Assembly: GCA_038244055.1 (NCBI GenBank) | Contig: JBBRTW010000222.1 | Span: 1 to 11,182, forward strand | Length of the DNA: 11,182 bases | DNA from: DASPKW01 sp038244055 | Lineage (GTDB): Bacteria; Planctomycetota; Phycisphaerae; Tepidisphaerales; Tepidisphaeraceae | Reading direction: 5' to 3' | Shown: in pieces, positions 1 through 5,656 of the stretch | Position numbering within the stretch: the first letter of the stretch is position 1 | Layout of the letters: the number at the start of each line of letters is the position of its first letter | Notes under the pieces: model-generated | The model's input: the letters and a program-made list of their open reading frames with translations, nothing else | What the model was told of the DNA's origin: nothing | The model's database searches: none | Made by a program: the position numbers and the translations under genes

Positions 1-1533
1 CAACTCAACCCCCCACTGGTCGAAGCTGTTGATGTCCCAGATGATTCCCTGGACGAAAATCTTGTGCTCGTACATCGCCACGAGCTGGCCGAGCGTGCGC
101 GGGGTGATTTTATCCACCACAATCGAATTGGTCGGCCGATTGCCTTCGAAAACCTTGTGCGGGATCAATTGCTCGGCCGCCGCGCCCGTGATCTTCTCCT
201 TTTCCAAATCCGCCCGCACTTCATCCGCAGTCTTTCCCTTCATCAGCGCCTCGGTCTGCGCCAAAAAGTTCGACAGTAGAATCGGATGATGATCGAACAG
301 TGGATTATGCGACTTGATCGGCGCGATGAAGTCGCAGGGGATCAGCTTCGTCCCCTGATGGATCAACTGATAAAACGCATGCTGCCCGTTGGTGCCGGGT
401 TCGCCCCAGATGACCGGGCCGGTCTGGTAGTCGACTTTCTGGCCGCCGCGGCGGGTGGATTTGCCGTTGCTCTCCATGTCGCCCTGTTGGAAATAGGCCG
501 CGAAACGATGGAGATACTGGTCGTAGGGGAGGATGGCCTGGGTCTGGGCGTCGAAGAAGTCGTTGTACCAGATGCCCAGCAGCGCCAGAATCACCGGCAG
601 ATTCGTCTCGAACGGCGCGGTGCGGAAATGCTGGTCCATATCGTGCGCGCCGGCCAGTAATTCCTCGAAATTCTCGAAGCCGATGTAGAGGGCGATGGAC
701 ATTCCAATGGCCGACCAGAGCGAGTAGCGGCCGCCGACCCAATCCCAGAATCCAAACATGTTTTTGGTCAGGATGCCAAACTCCTGCACCAATTCCGCGT
801 TGGTCGACAGCGCCACGAAATGTTTGGCGACGGCCGATGGGTCCTTCGCTTTGGCCAGCAGCCAGTCCTTGGCCGTCGTGGCGTTTCGCATCGTCTCCTG
901 GGTCGTGAAGGTTTTGGAGGCGATGAGGAACAGCGATGTTTCGGGGTCGATCTTCTTGAGCGTCTCGGCGATGTGAGTGCCATCGACATTGGAGACGAAA
1001 TGCACGCGCAGCTTCGTATCGTCGCCGTAGGCCTTGAGCGCCTCGGTCACCATGACCGGCCCGAGGTCCGACCCGCCAATTCCGATGTTGACGATATCGG
1101 TGATGCGCTTTCCGGTCCAGCCGCGCCAGGTGCCATCGCGAACCTCGGTGGTGAACCGCTTCATGTGCCCCAGCACCTGCATGACCTGGGGCATCACATC
1201 CACGCCATCGACCAGGATGGGCGCGGTGGAGCGGTTACGGAGGGCAATATGCAGCACCGATCGCCCTTCGGTCAGGTTGATCTTCTCCCCCGTGAACATC
1301 TTCTCGATCCACGCCGCCAACCCGGCCTCTTCGGCCAGTCCGCGCAGAAGCTGCATCGTCTCCGACGTGATGCGATTCTTGGAATAGTCCAGCAAGATTT
1401 GCTCGAACTTGACGCTGAACTTCTCGAAGCGGGTTTTGTCGGTGTCGAAGAGATCGCGCAGATGCAGCGCGGCGATTTGTTTCTGATGGGCCTCGAGGGC
1501 CTTCCACGACTGAGTTTGGGTGATGCTCGACAT
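1..1533 (-). CDS. pgi: Glucose-6-phosphate isomerase (C-terminus cut by window edge)
   Basis: Interconverts glucose-6-phosphate and fructose-6-phosphate in the cytoplasm (glycolysis and gluconeogenesis). The frame is open from the ATG at 1533 to the window edge, giving 511 residues; E. coli Pgi has 549, so a few dozen residues are missing. Seen: the sugar-phosphate loop GIGGSD (151-156), SKTFTT (206-211), the family signature around GGRYS (267-271), the catalytic-base motif MESNGK with Glu354, and GTNGQHAFYQ with His385. The last visible residues, FDQWGVEL (504-511), belong to the second family signature; the catalytic Lys of the usual GVELGK would be residue 513, just outside. The start fits the family N-terminus. 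No Shine-Dalgarno is seen; a promoter-like pair ends 8 nt before the ATG. It is divergent from the MATE gene, with 79 bp between starts. Family assignment is certain. Confidence 0.97.
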   Translation of the reverse strand, partial: MSSITQTQSWKALEAHQKQIAALHLRDLFDTDKTRFEKFSVKFEQILLDYSKNRITSETMQLLRGLAEEAGLAAWIEKMFTGEKINLTEGRSVLHIALRNRSTAPILVDGVDVMPQVMQVLGHMKRFTTEVRDGTWRGWTGKRITDIVNIGIGGSDLGPVMVTEALKAYGDDTKLRVHFVSNVDGTHIAETLKKIDPETSLFLIASKTFTTQETMRNATTAKDWLLAKAKDPSAVAKHFVALSTNAELVQEFGILTKNMFGFWDWVGGRYSLWSAIGMSIALYIGFENFEELLAGAHDMDQHFRTAPFETNLPVILALLGIWYNDFFDAQTQAILPYDQYLHRFAAYFQQGDMESNGKSTRRGGQKVDYQTGPVIWGEPGTNGQHAFYQLIHQGTKLIPCDFIAPIKSHNPLFDHHPILLSNFLAQTEALMKGKTADEVRADLEKEKITGAAAEQLIPHKVFEGNRPTNSIVVDKITPRTLGQLVAMYEHKIFVQGIIWDINSFDQWGVEL

Positions 1534-1541
1534 AGGCCGAC

Positions 1542-1570
1542 AAACTAAGGCAAATTCGCTGAACTGTCAC
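1542..1570 (-). promoter_or_regulatory. Candidate pgi promoter, possibly leaderless
   Basis: On the minus strand, GTGACA (1565-1570; 5 of 6 to TTGACA) is followed by a 17-nt spacer and TAGTTT (1542-1547). The ATG of pgi begins 8 nt past the -10, so transcription would start at or within a nucleotide or two of the start codon. The spacer length and the lack of a Shine-Dalgarno support the reading; the -10 matches TATAAT only partly. Confidence 0.4.
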
Positions 1571-1612
1571 GCGACGAATCGCAAATGTTCGCCTACACTT
1601 ATCCCCAACCGC

Positions 1613-3007
1613 ATGAACCAGCGCGCCCCCATTCTCGACTACGGCCGGCAATCGCCGACGCTCCTGCGCCAGCTTATTGTCCTGGCCGTGCCGGTGCTGC
1701 TCGAGCAGCTTTTTCATACGGTGGTCGGGCTGACGGACACCTGGCTGGCCAATAACCTCCCAGATGCGACCAGCGACATCAAAACCGGCGCTACCGCCGC
1801 GGTGGGAAATGTTTCCTACTTCCTCTGGTTCGTCGGGCTGATCGTCGCGGCCGTTGGCACTGGCTCCACCGCGCTGATCGCCCGCGCCAAGGGCGCGCGC
1901 CATCGCCGCCTGGCCAATAGTGTCTGCGGCCAGAGCGTCACCGCCTCGGTCGTTCTCGGCATCGCGCTCGCCCTCTTCATGTATGCCTTCTCGAGCCTGC
2001 TCGTCATGTCCACCGGCCTGTCGCCGCAGGCGCGCGTCTTCGCCGATTCGTATCTGCGCATGCTGACGATCTCGCTCCCTTTCTCCACGCTCATGTTCGT
2101 CGCCAATGCCTGCCTGCGCGGCGCGGGCGATACCCGCACGCCCGCCATCGCCATGATCGTCGTCGATATCGTCAATGTCTTTTTCAGTTTCAGTTTGACC
2201 TACGGCTGGGCCGGGCTGCCGAAGATGGGTTTTGAAGGGATCGCAATCGGCACGGTCATCGCGTACATCGCCGGCGGCGTGTTGCAGTTCCTCGTCCTCC
2301 TCTCCGGGCGCGGCGGCGTGCGCCTGCATGCCCATCGTCTCTGGCCGCATTGGAATACGCTGCGGCGGGTGCTGCGCATCGGCATTCCGGCCGGGATGGA
2401 AGGCCTGCTCATCTGGATCGCCAACATCTCCATCGTGATCGTCATCAATCACATGGATCCCACCAACACCTCCTCGGCCGCCCACATCAACGCCGTCCGC
2501 ATCGAATCGATCAGCTTTCTCCCCGGTTTCGCCTTCGCGATGGCCGCCGCCACGCTGGTTGGACAGGCCCTGGGCGCGAAAGACCCGGATCGCGCTATGC
2601 GCTCGGCCCATCTCGCCTTCAAAGTCGGCGGCGGCGTGATGACCCTCTGCGGCATCCTCTTCATCTTCCTCGGCCCGGTCCTGGCCGGCTGGATGCTCCC
2701 CCAGCTTCCCGAAGCCGCCAAACTCACCGGCCAGTGTCTCCGCATCACCGGCTTCATCCAGGCCGGTTTCGCCGCCTCCATGATCTACAGCAGCGCCCTC
2801 CGCGGGGCGGGCGATACCATGGCCGTGATGATCCTCAACCTGGCTTCGATCCTCGGTGCGCGCCTCGCCGGCGTGCTGATCGTGACCCAGATATTCCACG
2901 GCGGCCTGCTGGCGGTCTGGTTCATCCTCTGCGGCGAACTGGTGCTCCGCGGCGCACTCGCATACGCACGCTTCGCGACGGGGAAGTGGCAGAAAATCGA
3001 TGTGTAG
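1613..3007 (+). CDS. MATE family multidrug efflux transporter
   Basis: Inner-membrane antiporter of the MATE family, which exports cationic drugs and metabolites using a Na+ or H+ gradient; the substrate here is unknown. The protein is 464 residues, the usual family size, with about twelve hydrophobic helices in two homologous halves. The two-fold repeat is visible as LRGAGDT at 168-174 and again at 396-402, at equivalent positions of the two MatE domains. I chose the ATG at 1613, followed by MNQRAPILDYGRQSPTLLRQL, because upstream codons in the same frame (to an ATG at 1520) overlap pgi and read as non-family sequence. A -10-like TACACT (1594-1599) lies 13 nt before the ATG, but I see no -35 and no clear Shine-Dalgarno. 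Its stop codon lies inside the left arm of a perfect 18-bp inverted repeat. Family is secure, substrate is not. Confidence 0.93.
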   Translation: MNQRAPILDYGRQSPTLLRQLIVLAVPVLLEQLFHTVVGLTDTWLANNLPDATSDIKTGATAAVGNVSYFLWFVGLIVAAVGTGSTALIARAKGARHRRLANSVCGQSVTASVVLGIALALFMYAFSSLLVMSTGLSPQARVFADSYLRMLTISLPFSTLMFVANACLRGAGDTRTPAIAMIVVDIVNVFFSFSLTYGWAGLPKMGFEGIAIGTVIAYIAGGVLQFLVLLSGRGGVRLHAHRLWPHWNTLRRVLRIGIPAGMEGLLIWIANISIVIVINHMDPTNTSSAAHINAVRIESISFLPGFAFAMAAATLVGQALGAKDPDRAMRSAHLAFKVGGGVMTLCGILFIFLGPVLAGWMLPQLPEAAKLTGQCLRITGFIQAGFAASMIYSSALRGAGDTMAVMILNLASILGARLAGVLIVTQIFHGGLLAVWFILCGELVLRGALAYARFATGKWQKIDV

Positions 3008-3047
3008 TCCATTGTCAATTGACAATGGACAATTGACAATGGACTAC
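3004..3047. repeat. Perfect 18-bp inverted repeat overlapping the MATE stop
   Basis: The left arm GTAGTCCATTGTCAATTG (3004-3021) is the exact reverse complement of 3030-3047, with an 8-nt loop. The TAG stop of the MATE gene (3005-3007) is part of the arm. The 14-mer CAATTGACAATGGA occurs twice directly in tandem (3016-3029 and 3030-3043) and once inverted (3008-3021). No T-run follows, so it is not a standard intrinsic terminator, though such a stem could stop exonucleases or support Rho-independent pausing. It resembles dispersed intergenic repeats seen in many environmental bacterial genomes (recalled, not searched). Confidence 0.85.
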
Positions 3048-3088
3048 CTCTTAAACCCTGTCCCCACACTCCCTTTTCCCCCTCCGAC

Positions 3089-3119
3089 CTCCGTGCCTCG
3101 GTGTCTCTGTGGCGAATTC
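3089..3119 (+). repeat. Dispersed-repeat-like tract carrying the queG start
   Basis: This tract has the pattern CTCCGTGCCTCGGTGTCTCT followed by GTGGCGAATTC. It resembles a short non-coding repeat that I recall from many bacterial intergenic regions, often near palindromes such as the one at 3004-3047. The internal GTG at 3109 is the likely queG start codon. Only one copy lies in this window, so its repetitive nature is from recall. Confidence 0.4.
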
Positions 3120-4062
3120 CTCCGATCCTCAAATCCTCGCCGATCAGGTGAAGCAATTCGCCCGATCCCTCGGCTTCGATCTCGTCGGCATCGCCTCGGC
3201 CGATCCGCCCGCTCATCGCGATTATTTCCGCCAGTGGCTCGACTCCGGCCAGCACGGCACGATGCGTTACCTCGCGGCCCGATTCGATGAGCGGACTGAC
3301 CCCCGCCACTACTTCCCCGGCGCAAAAAGCATCGTCTGCGTCGCACTCAATTACGCCGTGCCGCTGCAGCCCGTACCCGACGCCGATCGCGCTCATCATG
3401 GCCGGGTCGCGCGCTACGCGCTGGGCGATGACTATCACGATCTGATGAAGGATCGCCTGCACCAATTGGCCGACTTCATCCGCGGCAGTTTCGGCGGCCA
3501 GACGCGGGCGGGCGTGGATACCGCGCCGATCATGGAGCGGGAATTGGCCGGCCGCGCGGGCCTCGGCTGGGTCGGCAAGAACACCTGCATCATCGATCCG
3601 CGCATCGGGTCGTTCATCCTTCTCGGGCAGGTGCTGACGACGATCGAACTGGCTCCCGATGCGCCGATGACCGATCACTGCGGCACCTGCACCCGCTGCA
3701 TCGATGCCTGCCCGACGGCCGCGATCACCGGCCCGTATCAGCTCGATGCCCGGCGGTGCATTTCATATTTGACCATCGAGCATCGCGGGGAGATCGATCC
3801 CGATCTTCGGCCGATGGTCGGCGACTGGCTCTACGGCTGCGACATCTGCCAGGATGTCTGCCCGCATAACTCGAAACTCCCGGCCGCCACGGGCCCCGCA
3901 TTACAGCCGCGCTTCCCAACCGGCTCGCTGGATGTCCGCGAAGTTCTAAAATGGACGGATGAAGAATATCGCGAGAGACTTCGCGGAAGCGCGATGAAGC
4001 GCGTCAAACTCCCCATCCTGCAGCGCAATGCGCGAATTGTTCAGGAAAACAGCCAGAAATAA
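3109..4062 (+). CDS. queG: Epoxyqueuosine reductase QueG
   Basis: Catalyses the last step of queuosine synthesis, reducing epoxyqueuosine to queuosine in the wobble position of tRNAs with GUN anticodons, using a cobalamin cofactor and two [4Fe-4S] clusters in the cytoplasm. The protein is 317 residues, with an N-terminal cobalamin-binding part, then DTAPIMERELAGRAGLGWVG starting at Asp137 (the family's proposed proton donor), then ferredoxin-like cysteines C191, C194, C197, C201 and C217, C244, C247, C251 (the last three in CDICQDVCPHN). It ends after the QRNARI region and lacks the C-terminal HEAT-like domain of longer homologues such as E. coli (379 residues). The start is GTG at 3109: it leaves 20 residues before LGFDLVGIA, as in the family, and I see no better ATG. 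The start lies in a repeat-like tract with no Shine-Dalgarno. No other queuosine genes are near. Confidence 0.95.
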   Translation: MANSSDPQILADQVKQFARSLGFDLVGIASADPPAHRDYFRQWLDSGQHGTMRYLAARFDERTDPRHYFPGAKSIVCVALNYAVPLQPVPDADRAHHGRVARYALGDDYHDLMKDRLHQLADFIRGSFGGQTRAGVDTAPIMERELAGRAGLGWVGKNTCIIDPRIGSFILLGQVLTTIELAPDAPMTDHCGTCTRCIDACPTAAITGPYQLDARRCISYLTIEHRGEIDPDLRPMVGDWLYGCDICQDVCPHNSKLPAATGPALQPRFPTGSLDVREVLKWTDEEYRERLRGSAMKRVKLPILQRNARIVQENSQK

Positions 4063-4080
4063 ACTCGAACGGCGGCCCGC

Positions 4081-4237
4081 GTTGGGTGCCACGGCCACGC
4101 GCCTGCTTCCTTCCGCGTGCTGAAATGGTTCTCGCGCGGCCGTGCGCGGCGGCGGCGCGATACCCCAAGTCGGCACGGCCAAGCGATCACCTCGCTCGTA
4201 TTCGAGTGCCGTCAGGCGCTTGACCGTGGCACCCAAC
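4081..4237. repeat. 157-bp element bounded by 25-bp imperfect inverted repeats
   Basis: Positions 4081-4105 match the reverse complement of 4213-4237 at 23 of 25 bases; the outer 14 (GTTGGGTGCCACGG) are perfect. The inside is GC-rich with short GCG-rich internal palindromes and no credible gene. This accounts for most of the 238-bp gap between queG and the Dabb gene. It has the form of a MITE or large hairpin element. I see no clear target-site duplication, so mobility is only a possibility. Confidence 0.6.
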
Positions 4238-4300
4238 ATGATGCCAATCCTCTCGGATTCGTGAATGTTTCAACGCAGCCGAACTTGTTATCCTCTTCTC

Positions 4301-4693
4301 ATGCGAACATTGTTCTCCATCCTCATCCTCACCCTCCTCTCTCTCTCCTGCGCCTCCCGCCCCGCCGGCCGGGCTTTTCCACCCGGCACGGTCTCTCACC
4401 TGGTCATCTGCTACCTGAAACATCCCGGCGACCCGGCCGAGCGCCAACGCCTCATCGAAGCCTCGCGCGATCTCCGCGATATCCCCGGCGTCATCAGCAT
4501 CGAAGCCGGCAACGTCCTCCCCTCCACCCGGCCAGTGGTCGTCAGCGATTACGATGTCGCCATGGTCATCACCTTTACCAACACCGATGCGATGAACGCC
4601 TACATCACCCACCCCATCCACCAAAAGGCCCTCAAGGAAGTCCTCGCCCCGCTGACGGTAAAGGTCGTGATTTATGATTTCCTCAACGAATGA
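4301..4693 (+). CDS. Dabb-domain (stress-responsive A/B barrel) putative lipoprotein
   Basis: A 130-residue exported protein of unknown function. Residues 1-17 (MRTLFSILILTLLSLSC) form a short signal peptide with a Cys at 17; the box SLSC is an imperfect lipobox, so lipidation is likely but not certain. Residues about 33-127 match the Dabb domain: HLVICYLK at the start, IPGVISIEAG in the middle, then YDVAMVITF, and the conserved AYITHPIHQ (100-108) with a closing VVIYDF strand. Dabb proteins form small dimeric alpha-beta barrels, and their substrates are mostly unknown. The ATG at 4301 is preferred over an in-frame ATG at 4265 because it begins the signal peptide. TATCCT (4289-4294), a -10-like hexamer, ends 6 nt before the ATG and no Shine-Dalgarno is present, hinting at a leaderless mRNA; no convincing -35 accompanies it. 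Confidence 0.85.
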   Translation: MRTLFSILILTLLSLSCASRPAGRAFPPGTVSHLVICYLKHPGDPAERQRLIEASRDLRDIPGVISIEAGNVLPSTRPVVVSDYDVAMVITFTNTDAMNAYITHPIHQKALKEVLAPLTVKVVIYDFLNE

Positions 4694-4745
4694 TAACCCG
4701 CGACTTTTTCGGGTCCCGAACCTCCTTCATTTTCATCCTTCTGCC

Positions 4746-4766
4746 TTCATCCTTCATCCTTCATCC
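4746..4766. repeat. TTCATCC heptamer tandem repeat
   Basis: Three exact TTCATCC units in a row, preceded from about 4724 by degenerate copies (TTCATTTTCATCCTTCTGCC). The tract fills much of the gap between the Dabb gene and the sodA promoter and resembles dispersed heptamer intergenic repeats of environmental bacteria. No gene is seen in 4694-4847. Confidence 0.7.
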
Positions 4767-4775
4767 TTTCCCGTG

Positions 4776-4804
4776 TTGACCAATCCCCACCGCGCGCATA
4801 GGCT
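4776..4804 (+). promoter_or_regulatory. sodA sigma70-like promoter
   Basis: TTGACC (4776-4781; 5 of 6 to consensus), an exact 17-nt spacer, and TAGGCT (4799-4804). Transcription would start near 4811, giving a leader of about 37 nt. I see no clear operator palindrome for an oxidative-stress or iron regulator. Confidence 0.55.
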
Positions 4805-4834
4805 AGACCGAGCGAGTAAAAATTCATTCATCAC

Positions 4835-4841
4835 GAAGGAG
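4835..4841 (+). promoter_or_regulatory. sodA ribosome binding site
   Basis: GAAGGAG ends 6 nt before the ATG at 4848. It fixes that start over an in-frame upstream ATG at 4674, which lies inside the end of the Dabb gene. Confidence 0.85.
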
Positions 4842-4847
4842 ACCAAC

Positions 4848-5465
4848 ATGCCATTCACGCTTCCCCCGCTTCCGTTCGCTTCGGATGCCCTCGAGCCCAA
4901 TATCGACAAGCAGACGATGGAAATCCACCACGGCAAGCATCACAACGCCTACGTCACCAACCTCAACGCGGCCATCGCCAAGCAGCCCGAGCTGGATGGC
5001 AAGCCGCTGCACGAAATCCTCGCCGGCAATCTGGCGATCGTGAAAGATGAGATTAAAACTGCCGTCCGCAACAATGGTGGCGGACACCACAATCACTCGC
5101 TTTTCTGGGAAATCCTCAACCCCGCCGGCAAGCCGGGCACGACGCCGGTTGGCACGCTGGCCGCCGCGATTACCGCCAAGTTCGGCTCCTTCGACGCTTT
5201 CAAGGAAAAATTCGCCGCCGCCGGCACCACGCGCTTCGGCTCTGGCTGGGCCTGGCTGATCAAGAAGGGCCAGGAGATCGACATCATCAGCACCGCGAAT
5301 CAGGACAGCCCGATCATGGAAGGCGCCTTCCCGATCATCGGCCTGGATGTGTGGGAACACGCCTACTACCTCAAGTACCAAAACCGCCGGCCGGACTATA
5401 TTGCGGCATGGTGGAATGTGGTCAACTGGAAGATCGCCGAAGACCGATTTACGCGGGCGAAGTAA
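4848..5465 (+). CDS. sodA: Superoxide dismutase, Mn-type
   Basis: Converts superoxide to oxygen and hydrogen peroxide. The protein is 205 residues, full length, with no signal peptide, so cytoplasmic. It begins with the N-terminal helical hairpin (FTLPPLPFASDALEPNIDKQ). Metal ligands by alignment to known enzymes are His27 (HHGKHHNAY), His83 (NHSLFW), Asp157 and His161 (DVWEHAYY). GGGHHNH at 77-83 and NQD at 141-143, with Gln142 in the active-site position, are typical of manganese rather than iron enzymes, so I call it sodA; a cambialistic enzyme cannot be excluded. The start is fixed by the ribosome binding site at 4835-4841. Its own promoter and terminator make it a single-gene unit. It converges on the M13 peptidase gene. 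Confidence 0.97.
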   Translation: MPFTLPPLPFASDALEPNIDKQTMEIHHGKHHNAYVTNLNAAIAKQPELDGKPLHEILAGNLAIVKDEIKTAVRNNGGGHHNHSLFWEILNPAGKPGTTPVGTLAAAITAKFGSFDAFKEKFAAAGTTRFGSGWAWLIKKGQEIDIISTANQDSPIMEGAFPIIGLDVWEHAYYLKYQNRRPDYIAAWWNVVNWKIAEDRFTRAK

Positions 5466-5493
5466 CAATGCACACCGGGTGCGAGGCATTCGG

Positions 5494-5585
5494 TGTCATG
5501 TTGAGCGTAGCGAAACATCTTGCATCGCATGCCAGGGACTCGGCCCTTAAGCATCGGCCAGACCCTTCGCAAGCTCAGGGTGACG
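5494..5585. repeat. Intergenic repeat element with imperfect terminal inverted repeats
   Basis: The tract runs from TGTCATGTTGAGC (5494-5506) to GCTCAGGGTGACG (5573-5585), whose reverse complement matches the first end at about 9 of 13 positions, including TGAGC. It looks like the dispersed element of environmental bacteria in which TGTCAT...TGAGCGTAGCGAAACAT leads to ACCCTTCGCAAGCTCAGGGTGAC (recalled from experience, not searched). It lies between the sodA stop and its terminator. Confidence 0.5.
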
Positions 5586-5610
5586 ACTTTTGAAGGTTCA
5601 GAAGATTTCA

Positions 5611-5646
5611 GGCGGCGATCGTGAATCTCGCGATTGCCGCCTTTTT
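5611..5646 (+). terminator. Intrinsic terminator of sodA
   Basis: GGCGGCGATCG (5611-5621) pairs with CGATTGCCGCC (5631-5641) in an 11-bp stem with one G-U pair and a 9-nt loop, followed by five T (5642-5646). It lies 145 bp past the sodA stop, after the repeat element, and 10 bp short of the M13 stop on the other strand. The minus direction lacks a T-run. Confidence 0.85.
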
Positions 5647-5656
5647 CACACCACAA

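Noticed and set aside
820..1548. 242-residue open frame on the plus strand over pgi
   Set aside because: Antisense to certain pgi coding sequence; no domain seen.
1235..3025. 596-residue open frame on the minus strand opposite the MATE gene and pgi start
   Set aside because: It is antisense to a gene with clear helices and family motifs, and its own sequence is rich in His, Gly, Arg and Asp with no domain. Long antisense frames are expected at this GC.
4081..4237. Insertion sequence
   Set aside because: The core is only about 107 bp with no transposase and no clear target duplication; I keep it as an unclassified repeat element.
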